A stretch of DNA of 64,000 nucleotides from Streptomyces abyssomicinicus (lineage in GTDB: Bacteria; Actinomycetota; Actinomycetes; Streptomycetales; Streptomycetaceae). The stretch is taken from positions 364,135-428,134 of the forward strand of contig NZ_BBZI01000009.1 of NCBI RefSeq assembly GCF_008974245.1, written 5' to 3'. This document shows positions 37,757-45,802 of this stretch, piece by piece. Position 1 is the first letter of the stretch. Each line of letters begins with the position of its first letter. A program made the translations under genes and the position numbers. The notes beneath the pieces were generated by a model. It was not told the DNA's origin. It worked only from the letters and a program-made list of their open reading frames with translations, and searched no databases.

Positions 37757-38275
37757 AGTGCACGCTCTCTCACAGGTCCCACGTCTGCGTGGTGCGCGGG
37801 ACGATCGGTCGGCCGTCCGGCGGACGGCAGGTAACGAATCAGTCGGGGCCGGGGGGAACCGAACGAATCGGGAGTCCACCCACGGTAGTCAGGGCAACGG
37901 CTGCGCATCAAGTTGTTGTCCCCAGCCTGTGGACAGTGTGCCGCCGCCCCACGTCGGCCCGGAAATCGAGGGGTGTGCGAAGCCTCTCCCGGGTGCCCCG
38001 GGAAGCCCCGCGCACCCTTGTGAGCAGCAGGTGGACGGCGGGTGCGAGGTAGACTGCCGGGGTTGCACGACCGTCGGGTTTGACCGGATGGCGCAGCCGC
38101 GCGTACCGTGACCAGGTCGAGTTGTCGATGGCTGCTGCCGCCTGCCTCCGATGGGCAAAGATCACGTACCAGTGGTCGAGAAGCGGTGCACTCGGGCGTA
38201 AGCGAGCTACTCGTGGGCGCACGGTGACAGCCAGACGACACCCGCCACCCACCGATTCATTTCTGGAGCCCCCGA
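37757..38275. other. divergent dnaA / rpmH promoter region
   Basis: 519 bases with no gene. They hold the dnaA-box pair at 37916-37936 and, before rpmH, a TAGACT hexamer at 38050-38055 that could be a -10 element without a good -35 partner. Strong growth-related rpmH promoters are expected here. Confidence 0.6.
37916..37936. promoter_or_regulatory. DnaA-box pair in the dnaA promoter
   Basis: TTGTCCCCA (37916-37924) and TGTGGACAG (37928-37936) face each other with a 3-base gap. Oppositely oriented DnaA boxes in the dnaA promoter mediate autoregulation in Streptomyces. The location about 160-180 bases before the dnaA start fits. Confidence 0.7.
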
Positions 38276-38413
38276 GTGAGCAAGCGCACCTTCCAGCCGA
38301 ACAACCGTCGTCGCGCGAAGACCCACGGCTTCCGGCTGCGTATGCGTACCCGTGCCGGCCGCGCGATCCTCGCGTCCCGCCGCAGCAAGGGTCGCGGCCG
38401 TCTGTCCGCCTGA
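38276..38413 (+). CDS. rpmH: 50S ribosomal protein L34
   Basis: A 45-residue, highly basic ribosomal protein with the invariant L34 sequence (KRTFQPNNRRRAKTHGFRLR ... ILASRRSKGRGRLSA). GTG start with GGAG nine bases upstream. It heads the rpmH-rnpA-yidD-yidC-jag cluster, divergent from dnaA, as in nearly all bacteria. Confidence 0.97.
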   Translation: MSKRTFQPNNRRRAKTHGFRLRMRTRAGRAILASRRSKGRGRLSA

Positions 38414-38434
38414 TCCCGGTCAGGTCATGACATC

Positions 38435-38806
38435 GTGCTGCCCACCGACAACCGGCTGAGGCGGCGCGAGGACTTCGCGACCGCTGTACGACGGGGGCGC
38501 CGGTCAGGCCGGCCGCTTCTCGTCGTTCATCTTCGTAGCGGTGCCACGGACCCGCACGCGCAGGGGGAGAGCGCTCCCCCGACGCGTGCGGGTTTCGTCG
38601 TGAGCAAAGCCGTGGGCGGAGCGGTGGTGCGCAACAAGGTGAAGCGCAGACTTCGCCATCTGATGCGCGAGCGGGTCGCTCAGCTGCCCCCCGGTAGCCT
38701 GGTAGTCGTACGAGCGTTGCCCCCCGCGGGTGACGCGGCCAACGAAGAACTGGCCCGAGACCTGGACGCCGCTCTCCAGCGGCTGCTGGGAGGGGGCGCG
38801 CGATGA
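38435..38806 (+). CDS. rnpA: ribonuclease P protein component
   Basis: A 123-residue basic protein that binds RNase P RNA and helps mature tRNA 5' ends. The family RNR motif region is in AVVRNKVKRRLRHLMRE, with the N-terminal LRRREDFATAVRRGRR. GTG at 38435, 21 bases after rpmH; its end overlaps yidD (ATGA). Confidence 0.95.
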   Translation: MLPTDNRLRRREDFATAVRRGRRSGRPLLVVHLRSGATDPHAQGESAPPTRAGFVVSKAVGGAVVRNKVKRRLRHLMRERVAQLPPGSLVVVRALPPAGDAANEELARDLDAALQRLLGGGAR

Positions 38807-39177
38807 AGTACCCGCTGCTGGCTCTGATCAAGCTGTACCAGTGGACGATCAGTCCGCTGCTCGGGCCGGTCTGCAAGTACTACCCGTCGTGCTCCCATTA
38901 CGGCTACCAGGCCATCGACCGGCACGGTGCGATCAAGGGATCTGCGCTCACCGCGTGGCGCATCCTGCGCTGCAACCCGTGGTCGCTCGGCGGCGTGGAC
39001 CATGTGCCCCCGCGGAAACGCCCGCGGTGGCACGAGATGCTGCGCGCCTCCTGGCGCGCACGCAAGGGCGGGCCCTCCGCCGATTCCGCCACCGAGGACC
39101 GAGGAGAGACGGGCAGCCGGCCCGAACCCCCCTCGAGCCCGGCCGCAGAGACCCCGTCCCATGCCCAAGGAGCATGA
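38803..39177 (+). CDS. yidD: membrane protein insertion efficiency factor YidD
   Basis: A 124-residue small protein with an N-terminal amphipathic helix and the three-cysteine YidD core: LYQWTISPLLGPVCKYYPSC, SHYGYQAIDRHG and RILRCNPWSLGGVDHVP. It assists YidC-dependent insertion. The C-terminal 45 residues are a polar extension longer than in E. coli (85 residues). Confidence 0.95.
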   Translation: MKYPLLALIKLYQWTISPLLGPVCKYYPSCSHYGYQAIDRHGAIKGSALTAWRILRCNPWSLGGVDHVPPRKRPRWHEMLRASWRARKGGPSADSATEDRGETGSRPEPPSSPAAETPSHAQGA

Positions 39178-39180
39178 TTA

Positions 39181-40452
39181 GTGGACACGATTGCCAGCTT
39201 CTTCAGCTTTATCACCACACCCGTCTCCTGGATCATCGTCCAGTTCCACTCCCTGTACGGCGCCGTCTTCGGTGAGTCCAGTGGATGGGCCTGGGGTCTG
39301 TCGATCGTGTCCCTGGTGATCCTGATCCGCATCTGCCTGATCCCGCTCTTCGTGAAGCAGATCAAGGCGACCCGGGCGATGCAGACGCTGCAGCCCGAGA
39401 TGAAGAAGATCCAGGAGCGCTACAAGAACGACAAGCAGCGCCAGTCCGAAGAGATGATGAAGCTGTACAAGGAGTCGGGCACCAACCCGCTCTCCTCGTG
39501 CCTTCCCATCCTGGCGCAGTCGCCCTTCTTCTTCGCGCTGTACCACGTCCTGAACTCCATCGCTCAGGGCAAGACCATCGGCGTCCTCAACCAGGACCTG
39601 GTGGACAGCGCCCGAGAGGCGCACATCTTCGGCGCGCCGCTGGCGAGCAAGTTCACCGACAGCGCCGAGGCCATTCAGCAGCTGAGCGCCAACGTCACCG
39701 ACGTCCGCGTCGTGACGGTCATCATGATCGTCCTGATGTCGCTGTCGCAGTTCTTCACCCAGCGCCAGCTGATGACGAAGAACGTTGACACCACGGTGAA
39801 GACGCCGTTCATGCAGCAGCAGAAGATGCTGATGTACGTCTTCCCGATCATCTTCGCCGTCTTCGGTATCAACTTCCCGGTCGGTGTCCTCGTCTACTGG
39901 CTGACCACCAACGTGTGGACCATGGGCCAGCAGATGTACGTCATCCACAACAACCCGACCCCGGGTTCCAAGGCGCAGGCCTCCTACCTCGAGCGTCTCT
40001 CCAAGAAGGTCGAGCACAAGGGCGCCGTCTCCGGCCGTGGCCGTCGCGCCATCGTCAAGGCCATCGTCGCCAAGGGCCGCGACCGCAACCCGGCCGAGCG
40101 GAAGTTCATCAACGGTCTGAACAAGATGGGCCTCGCCGCCCAGCCCGACGGCACCGTGGTGAAGAGCGAGAAGCTCGCCGCCGACCAGTCGCAGGACGGC
40201 GACTCCGGGCACGCCGGTGCCGCCAAGCGCCAGCAGCCCAAGCGGCAGACCAAGTCCCAGCGCCAGGGCGCCGTGAAGTCGGACGCGGAATCCGCGGAGG
40301 AGAACGGCGAGCCGCAGGCCGGCAAGCCGCAAGGCGGTAAGCCCCAGGGTGGCGCCACCAAGGCCGGAGGCCCCGGCAACGGTGGCCGCAGCCGTGCCCA
40401 GTCGGGCCGCAAGGGTCCGCAGCAGCGCTCCAAGTCCTCGTCCAAGAAGTAA
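39181..40452 (+). CDS. yidC: membrane protein insertase YidC
   Basis: A 423-residue insertase of the Gram-positive/actinobacterial type with about five membrane segments. The conserved groove arginine is in SLVILIRICLIPLFVKQIKA. The cytoplasmic coiled hairpin is KKIQERYKNDKQRQSEEMMK, and TNPLSSCLPILAQSPFFFAL follows. A long basic, Gln/Gly-rich C-tail (from about residue 275) may contact ribosomes. GTG 39181 has AAGGAG upstream. Confidence 0.96.
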   Translation: MDTIASFFSFITTPVSWIIVQFHSLYGAVFGESSGWAWGLSIVSLVILIRICLIPLFVKQIKATRAMQTLQPEMKKIQERYKNDKQRQSEEMMKLYKESGTNPLSSCLPILAQSPFFFALYHVLNSIAQGKTIGVLNQDLVDSAREAHIFGAPLASKFTDSAEAIQQLSANVTDVRVVTVIMIVLMSLSQFFTQRQLMTKNVDTTVKTPFMQQQKMLMYVFPIIFAVFGINFPVGVLVYWLTTNVWTMGQQMYVIHNNPTPGSKAQASYLERLSKKVEHKGAVSGRGRRAIVKAIVAKGRDRNPAERKFINGLNKMGLAAQPDGTVVKSEKLAADQSQDGDSGHAGAAKRQQPKRQTKSQRQGAVKSDAESAEENGEPQAGKPQGGKPQGGATKAGGPGNGGRSRAQSGRKGPQQRSKSSSKK

Positions 40453-40467
40453 GAAGGAGCCCATCCC

Positions 40468-40980
40468 GTGACGGAAGGAACCGTCTCCTCCGCCGCCGAC
40501 GGTGCGGACGCCCTGACCCGCCTCGAGCAGGAGGGTGAGATCGCGGCCGACTACCTGGAAGGTCTGCTGGACATCGCCGACCTCGACGGCGACATCGACA
40601 TGGACGTCGAGGCGGACCGGGCGTCCGTGTCGATCATCAGCGACACCGCCGGCCGCGACCTGCAGAAGCTGGTCGGCCGTGACGGCGAGGTGCTCGAAGC
40701 GCTCCAGGAGCTCACGCGCCTGGCCGTGCACCGGGAGACCGGTGACCGCAGCCGTCTGATGCTGGACGTCGCCGGCTTCCGGGCCCGCAAGCGGGCGGAG
40801 CTGTCCGAGATCGGCGCCAAGGCCGCGGCCGAGGCGCGGAGCACCGGAGAGCCGGTCCGGCTCCGGCCGATGTCCCCGTTCGAGCGCAAGGTCGTGCACG
40901 ACGCGGTCAAGGCCGCTGGTCTGAGCAGCGAGTCCGAGGGCGAGGAACCGCAGCGCTTCGTCGTCGTGCTGCCTGCCTGA
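40468..40980 (+). CDS. Jag/KhpB-type single-stranded nucleic acid-binding protein
   Basis: A 170-residue RNA-binding protein. After about 55 acidic residues comes a KH-II domain with GRDGEVLEALQELTRL, then an R3H domain with RLRPMSPFERKVVHDAVK near the C-terminus. The Jag N-terminal domain of Firmicutes is absent, as usual in actinobacteria. AAGGAG precedes the GTG, 15 bases after yidC. In other bacteria the family acts with KhpA on cell elongation or mRNA control. Confidence 0.92.
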   Translation: MTEGTVSSAADGADALTRLEQEGEIAADYLEGLLDIADLDGDIDMDVEADRASVSIISDTAGRDLQKLVGRDGEVLEALQELTRLAVHRETGDRSRLMLDVAGFRARKRAELSEIGAKAAAEARSTGEPVRLRPMSPFERKVVHDAVKAAGLSSESEGEEPQRFVVVLPA

Positions 40981-41000
40981 TCGGCTCGCGTACGTTCCAC

Positions 41001-41029
41001 CGGCCCCGTCTGTTGAGCAGACGGGGCCG
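41001..41029 (+). terminator. terminator after jag
   Basis: CGGCCCCGTCTG and CAGACGGGGCCG form a perfect 12-bp stem with loop TTGAG, followed by TACTTTG. It ends the rpmH-jag transcript and implies a separate rsmG promoter in 41030-41095. Confidence 0.85.
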
Positions 41030-41101
41030 TACTTTGTCAGCCTGGTAGTTCTGGTGGTCAGCGCACAGCGCGCTTTTTGCGGTACGGAAGGACGGTCCCC
41101 C

Positions 41102-41821
41102 GTGACGGAGGCAGCAGAGCTTCCCCCTGCGCCCGAGCAGGCGCGTGAAGTGTTCGGCGATCGCTTCGACGATGCGGTGCGGTACGCCGAGCTGCTGGCG
41201 GACGCCGGTGTGCAGCGTGGGCTCATCGGTCCACGTGAGGTGCCCCGGCTCTGGGAGCGGCACCTGCTGAACTGCGCGGTGCTCTCCGAGGTCGTGCCCG
41301 AGGGCGTGACCGTGTGCGACGTCGGTTCCGGTGCGGGGCTTCCGGGCATCCCGCTGGCCCTGGTCCGTGGCGACCTGAAGATCACGCTGCTGGAGCCTCT
41401 GTTGCGGCGCACGAACTTCCTCACCGAGGTGGTGGAGCTGCTCGGTCTGGACCACGTCACGGTGGTCCGTGGCCGTGCCGAGGAGGTCCTCGGGAAGCTG
41501 CCACCGGTCCATGTGGTCACCGCGCGGGCGGTGGCGCCGCTGGACCGTCTGGCCACCTGGGGCATCCCCCTGCTGCGTCCCTACGGGGAGATGCTGGCCC
41601 TCAAGGGCGACACGGCGGAGGAAGAGCTGAAGGCCGCCGCCTCGGCCCTGAGCAAGCTGGGGGCGGTGGAGACGGACGTTCTCCAGGTCGGAGAGGGAGT
41701 GGTGGACCCGCTGTCGACGGTCGTCCAGGTGAAGGTCGGTGAAAGCCCCGGGGGAGTACGGTTCGCCGCCAAGCGGGCCAAGGCGGCCCGCCCCGCCCGG
41801 CCGTCGCGCCGGCGCCGCTGA
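41102..41821 (+). CDS. rsmG: 16S rRNA (guanine(527)-N(7))-methyltransferase RsmG
   Basis: A 239-residue SAM-dependent methyltransferase that modifies G527 of 16S rRNA; loss gives low-level streptomycin resistance. The SAM loop VCDVGSGAGLPGIPLAL and the upstream LWERHLLNCAVL are typical. GTG 41102 has GGAAGGA upstream. The tail ends in a basic ARPSRRRR. Stands just before parA, as usual. Confidence 0.95.
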   Translation: MTEAAELPPAPEQAREVFGDRFDDAVRYAELLADAGVQRGLIGPREVPRLWERHLLNCAVLSEVVPEGVTVCDVGSGAGLPGIPLALVRGDLKITLLEPLLRRTNFLTEVVELLGLDHVTVVRGRAEEVLGKLPPVHVVTARAVAPLDRLATWGIPLLRPYGEMLALKGDTAEEELKAAASALSKLGAVETDVLQVGEGVVDPLSTVVQVKVGESPGGVRFAAKRAKAARPARPSRRRR

Positions 41822-41858
41822 CGCTTGTCGCCCGCCCGCAGCCTGCTCCCACCCGCGT

Positions 41859-41900
41859 CCTGCTTCCTGCTTCCTGCTTCCTGTTTCCCGCTTCCGGCTT
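41859..41900. repeat. 7-bp minisatellite between rsmG and parA
   Basis: Six consecutive 7-base units: CCTGCTT three times exactly, then CCTGTTT, CCCGCTT and CCGGCTT. It lies 38 bases after the rsmG stop. The spacer 41822-42323 otherwise holds a parS site, DnaA boxes and the parAB promoters. Confidence 0.9.
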
Positions 41901-42079
41901 CCGGCGTCCGTGCCGCGTGCCCCGTACCGTGCCCCGTGTTCCGATAGGACGGACCTCGTCCGCCTCCGGCCACGGGGCACGGCTACTCCCGCGGGTACTC
42001 CAGCACGGTCCACCCCTAGCCTCACGTGCCCGTCGCCCGGAGTGTCGTAGACCTCTCGCGCCGTCACCTCGGCATCGTT

Positions 42080-42093
42080 GTTTCACGTGAAAC
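42080..42093. promoter_or_regulatory. parS site upstream of parA
   Basis: GTTTCACGTGAAAC, a perfect ParB-binding palindrome, about 230 bases before the parA start. Confidence 0.95.
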
Positions 42094-42212
42094 GTCGCTC
42101 ACTGCTGCAAGGTGCTATCGGCCGCAGCCACGCCGCCGCCGAACCGCGCGACCGAAAGCCTGCCGCTCCCCTGCGAAAGCCGTCGAGCGGTTCGCTCGCC
42201 AGGGGTGACAAG

Positions 42213-42239
42213 TTGTCCACAGAGGTGGATTTCTCCACA
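42213..42239. promoter_or_regulatory. DnaA boxes upstream of parA
   Basis: TTGTCCACA (42213-42221, exact Streptomyces consensus) and TTCTCCACA (42231-42239) lie in direct orientation in the parAB promoter region, linking DnaA binding to the segregation operon. If parA began further upstream they would lie in coding sequence. Confidence 0.6.
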
Positions 42240-42323
42240 GAACAACCGGCCTCACTGGTTCGCACCCCCGAAGGCATGGGACGCTCTGTACATAGAGAGC
42301 CTGAAGTCGAGGAGAGTGAATCC

Positions 42324-43412
42324 TTGCGGTCCGACGCCAACATCGCGGGACCGATGACCGATCCGGTCCCCGGTCCCCGCACCGAGTCGCAGGGGGACGA
42401 TGTTTCACGTGAAACACTGCCCCCCATGGACGACACCCCCATGGGCCATGCCAGTCAGCAGGCGGTGGACGCCATGGGGCGTGCCGCCGGGGAAGGTCTG
42501 CCCCGTCCGGAGCAGACCCGGATCATCGTGGTCGCCAACCAGAAGGGCGGCGTCGGCAAGACCACCACCACGGTCAACGTCGCCGCGTCCTTGGCTCTGC
42601 ACGGCAATCGGGTCCTGGTCGTCGACCTTGACCCGCAGGGCAACGCCTCCACTGCGCTGGGGATCGACCACCACGCCGAGGTTCCCTCGATCTACGACGT
42701 CCTGGTGGACAGCCGTCCGCTCTCCGAGGTGGTGCAGCCCGTACCGGACGTCGAGGGGCTTTTCTGTGCGCCCGCCACGATCGACCTTGCGGGTGCCGAA
42801 ATCGAGCTGGTCTCCTTGGTCGCCCGCGAGAGCCGCCTGCAGCGGGCCCTCCAGGCGTACGAGCAGCCGCTGGACTACGTCCTCATCGACTGTCCTCCGT
42901 CGTTGGGTCTGCTGACCGTCAACGCGATGGTGGCGGGCGCCGAGGTGCTGATCCCCATCCAGTGCGAGTACTACGCGCTGGAGGGCCTGGGTCAGCTGCT
43001 GAGGAACGTCGAGCTGATCCGGGGCCACCTGAACCCGCATCTGCATGTCTCGACCATCCTGCTCACCATGTACGACGGCCGCACCCGGCTGGCTTCCCAA
43101 GTTGCCGAAGAAGTCCGTAGCCACTTCGGCAACGAGGTGCTGCGGACGAGCATCCCGCGGTCCGTGCGCATCTCGGAGGCCCCGAGTTACGGACAGACGG
43201 TGCTGACCTACGATCCAGGTTCCAGTGGTGCCCTGTCGTACCTGGAGGCCGCCCGGGAGATCGCTCTCCGGGGTGTGGGCATCAGCTATGACGGCTCGCA
43301 GGCGCACACGGGCGCTGTGATGGGCCAGCTGCCCAGTGGGCAACCGCAGGGCGGCCAGGTGGCGGAGGGGCAGATGATGAGTGGACAGAGCATGGTGGAG
43401 GGGATCCAGTGA
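42324..43412 (+). CDS. parA: chromosome partitioning ATPase ParA
   Basis: A 362-residue Walker-type ATPase that works with ParB/parS to place chromosomes along hyphae and into spores. The deviant Walker A KGGVGKTTTT begins at about residue 73; DLDPQGNASTALG and LIDCPPSLGLLTVNAM follow. I place the start at TTG 42324 because GAGGAG lies 9 bases upstream. The open frame extends to 42078, but that part contains a parS and DnaA boxes and no good ribosome-binding site. The stop overlaps parB (GTGA). Confidence 0.93.
   Translation: MRSDANIAGPMTDPVPGPRTESQGDDVSRETLPPMDDTPMGHASQQAVDAMGRAAGEGLPRPEQTRIIVVANQKGGVGKTTTTVNVAASLALHGNRVLVVDLDPQGNASTALGIDHHAEVPSIYDVLVDSRPLSEVVQPVPDVEGLFCAPATIDLAGAEIELVSLVARESRLQRALQAYEQPLDYVLIDCPPSLGLLTVNAMVAGAEVLIPIQCEYYALEGLGQLLRNVELIRGHLNPHLHVSTILLTMYDGRTRLASQVAEEVRSHFGNEVLRTSIPRSVRISEAPSYGQTVLTYDPGSSGALSYLEAAREIALRGVGISYDGSQAHTGAVMGQLPSGQPQGGQVAEGQMMSGQSMVEGIQ
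42402..42415. promoter_or_regulatory. parS site inside parA
   Basis: A perfect GTTTCACGTGAAAC in the 5' coding part of parA, read in frame as Val-Ser-Arg-Glu-Thr. Confidence 0.95.
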
Positions 43413-44527
43413 GTGAACGACGCAGAGGGCTGGGCCGCGGGCTTGGCGCACTGATCCCCGCAGCGCCGACGGGGGACAGGCCGGTCGGCGGTCCGGCGGC
43501 TGCGGCGGCTCCTGCGGGCACGGCCACGCAGGCACCCCCCGGTATCCCCGGGTCCGTGGGAGAGCGTGGTGTGCCGGCGGCCAAGCTGGCGTCCCTTCCG
43601 GCGGTGCCGCGTGGTGTCGAGGACGCGGCACCGGCCGGAGACAGCGATCTGCCGGCATCTCCGGTGGGAGCGCATTTCGCCGAACTGCCCCTGGACTCCA
43701 TCACCCCCAACCCGCGTCAGCCGCGGGAGGTGTTCGACGAGGACGCCCTGGCGGAGTTGGTCACCTCCATCAAGGAGGTCGGCCTGCTGCAGCCCGTGGT
43801 GGTCCGGCAGATCGGTCCGGGGCGCTACGAGCTCATCATGGGCGAGCGTCGTTGGCGTGCCAGCCGCGAGGCCGGCCTGGAGGCGATCCCTGCGATCGTC
43901 CGGGCCACCGATGACGAGAAGCTTCTTCTCGACGCTCTGCTGGAGAACCTGCACCGGGCCCAGCTGAACCCGTTGGAGGAGGCGGCCGCCTACGACCAGC
44001 TGCTGCAGGACTTCAAGTGCACGCACGACCAGCTGGCCGACAGGATCGGTCGTTCCCGGCCGCAGGTCTCCAACACGCTGCGTCTGCTCAAGCTCTCCCC
44101 CGCCGTCCAGCGACGCGTGGCAGCCGGAGTGCTCTCGGCCGGTCACGCGCGAGCGCTGATCTCGATCGAGGACGCTGAGGAGCAGGACCGGCTGGCGAAG
44201 CGGATCGTGGCCGAAGGCCTCTCGGTCCGAGCGGTCGAGGAGATCGTCACCTTGATGGGGACGAGCCCGGAGAAGCCTGCCCGAGCCAAGGGACCCCGCG
44301 CCGGCTCCAAGGTGTCCCCTGCACTCTCCGAGCTGGCCACCCGTCTGTCCGACCGCTTCGAGACGCGGGTCAAGGTGGATCTGGGCAAGACCAAGGGGAA
44401 GATCACGGTCGAGTTCGCCTCCGTGGAGGATCTCGAGCGGATCCTGACGACTCTGGCACCCGACGAGACTCCGGTGCTGAAGGACCTGTCGACGGACACC
44501 GAGCAAGGCGTCCAGGTCGACGAGTAG
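43409..44527 (+). CDS. parB: chromosome partitioning protein ParB
   Basis: A 372-residue CTP-dependent DNA clamp that loads at parS and spreads. It starts SERRRGLGRGLGALIP. The nuclease-like CTP-binding domain has NPRQPREVFDED and GERRWRASREAGLEAIP; the central HTH has HDQLADRIGRSRPQVSNTLR. The C-terminal dimerisation part ends SVEDLERILTTLA. GTG overlaps the parA stop, so both are translated from one mRNA. Confidence 0.96.
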   Translation: MSERRRGLGRGLGALIPAAPTGDRPVGGPAAAAAPAGTATQAPPGIPGSVGERGVPAAKLASLPAVPRGVEDAAPAGDSDLPASPVGAHFAELPLDSITPNPRQPREVFDEDALAELVTSIKEVGLLQPVVVRQIGPGRYELIMGERRWRASREAGLEAIPAIVRATDDEKLLLDALLENLHRAQLNPLEEAAAYDQLLQDFKCTHDQLADRIGRSRPQVSNTLRLLKLSPAVQRRVAAGVLSAGHARALISIEDAEEQDRLAKRIVAEGLSVRAVEEIVTLMGTSPEKPARAKGPRAGSKVSPALSELATRLSDRFETRVKVDLGKTKGKITVEFASVEDLERILTTLAPDETPVLKDLSTDTEQGVQVDE

Positions 44528-44566
44528 GCGAGCGGGAGAAGCGCAGTAGGCGTACGTGCCCCGCGG

Positions 44567-44606
44567 GCGCGGGTCGTGTCAGGCGAGATCCGGACACGAC
44601 CCGCGC
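44567..44606 (+). terminator. terminator of parAB
   Basis: GCGCGGGTCGTGTC and GACACGACCCGCGC form a perfect 14-bp stem with a 12-base loop, followed by TTTGCTTTG. Confidence 0.85.
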
Positions 44607-44677
44607 TTTGCTTTGTCACCAGGGTCACGAAGCCTCATGGTGGAAGGTGAGACCACAGGAAGCGAGGAAGCACGTTC

Positions 44678-45295
44678 ATGGGGCGTCGGCTTGTTCCGCT
44701 CACGCTGGACAATCTCCAGGACCTTCCCCAGCGATGCCGAGGATGTGTCTTCTGGGAGCTCGATCCCTTCAGTGGGGAGACGGCTCTCAAGGAAGGCAAG
44801 GCCGAGGTCGAGAAGGAATCCTGGATTTCCGCCGTACTGCTCGACTGGGGATCGTGCGGTCGCCTGGTCTACGTGGACGACGTTCCAGCGGGCTACGTCC
44901 TCTACGCGCCGCCCGCCTACGTGCCTCGCGCGACGGCGTTTCCCACCAGTCCTGTCTCTCCGGACGCGGTCCAGTTGATCACCGCGTTCATCCTCCCTGA
45001 ATACCAGGGGCAAGGGTTGGGCCGGGTACTGGTGCAGACGGTCGCCAAGGATTTGCTGCGGCGGGGATTCAAGGCGGTCGAGGCGTTCGGAGACGCCCGC
45101 TGGAAGGAGCCCGCCTGCGTGCTCCCCGCGGATCATCTGCTGGCGGTCGGCTTCAAGACGGTCCGTTCCCACCCGACCTATCCGCGGCTTCGCCTGGAAC
45201 TGCGATCGACGCTCTCCTGGAAGGAGGACGTCGAGATGGCCCTGGACCGACTTCTGGGGGCCGTGCAGAAGGAACCGGCACTCCGTCCTCTCTGA
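44678..45295 (+). CDS. GNAT family N-acetyltransferase
   Basis: A 205-residue acetyltransferase fold. The acetyl-CoA loop is in LPEYQGQGLGRVLVQTVAKD (about 109-128), preceded by LITAFIL; the N-terminal CRGCVFWELDP and WKEPACVLPADHLL are also conserved in this actinobacterial subgroup. Substrate unknown. AGGAAG precedes the ATG. It is a constant neighbour of parAB in Streptomyces and is convergent with trxA. Confidence 0.88.
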   Translation: MGRRLVPLTLDNLQDLPQRCRGCVFWELDPFSGETALKEGKAEVEKESWISAVLLDWGSCGRLVYVDDVPAGYVLYAPPAYVPRATAFPTSPVSPDAVQLITAFILPEYQGQGLGRVLVQTVAKDLLRRGFKAVEAFGDARWKEPACVLPADHLLAVGFKTVRSHPTYPRLRLELRSTLSWKEDVEMALDRLLGAVQKEPALRPL

Positions 45296-45319
45296 GGCAC
45301 CGGAGGCCGGGAGACGAAC

Positions 45320-45356
45320 GAGAGGGCCGACCCCGCAAACGGGGATCGGCCCTCTC
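45320..45356. terminator. terminator of the GNAT gene
   Basis: GAGAGGGCCGACCCCG pairs with CGGGG-TCGGCCCTCTC (one bulged base) around CAAA, followed by CTTCTTG. Confidence 0.8.
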
Positions 45357-45371
45357 CTTCTTGCCGCCTCC

Positions 45372-45414
45372 CGCGATGTTTCACGTGAAACCTGGTTTCA
45401 CGTGAAACATCGCG
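45372..45414. promoter_or_regulatory. double parS built as one 43-bp perfect palindrome
   Basis: Two perfect parS sites (45378-45391 and 45395-45408) lie 3 bases apart. With their flanks they form arms of 21 bases that are exact reverse complements around the single base 45393. It lies between convergent GNAT and trxA stops and could also fold as a terminator for trxA. Confidence 0.92.
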
Positions 45415-45431
45415 TCCGTGGGCGAAGACGG

Positions 45432-45764
45432 TTACTCGGAGATGAACTCCTCAAGGTCCCGCACGATCATCGACTTCGGCTTGGCGCCCACGATGGTCTT
45501 GGCAACCTCACCGCCCTGGTAGACGTTCAGCGTCGGGATCGACATCACGCCGTACTTGGCGGCGGTCGCCGGGTTCTCGTCGATGTTGAGCTTCACGACC
45601 TCGATCTTGTCGGCGTGCTCCGCAGCGATCGCCTCCAGCGAGGGAGCGATCTGGCGGCACGGGCCGCACCAGGCGGCCCAGAAGTCCACGAGGACGGGCT
45701 TGTCGCTCTTGAGGACCTCTTCCTCAAAGGTCTCATCGGTGACGTTCTTCAGGCTGCCGGCCAC
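45432..45764 (-). CDS. trxA: thioredoxin
   Basis: A 110-residue thioredoxin with the active site in FWAAWCGPCRQIAP (Cys-Gly-Pro-Cys), the cis-proline in MSIPTLNVYQGG and the usual length. It reduces protein disulfides using electrons from the thioredoxin reductase encoded 38 bases upstream. GTG start with AGGAG six bases before. Confidence 0.96.
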   Translation of the reverse strand: MAGSLKNVTDETFEEEVLKSDKPVLVDFWAAWCGPCRQIAPSLEAIAAEHADKIEVVKLNIDENPATAAKYGVMSIPTLNVYQGGEVAKTIVGAKPKSMIVRDLEEFISE

Positions 45765-45802
45765 AGAGGGCTCCTAACTACGGATCGGTGGGGGGAGTGG
45801 AA

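Noticed and set aside
42078..42323. N-terminal extension of ParA starting MFHVKR
   Set aside because: That sequence is the translation of a parS site; the region also carries DnaA boxes, and the TTG at 42324 has a far better ribosome-binding site.
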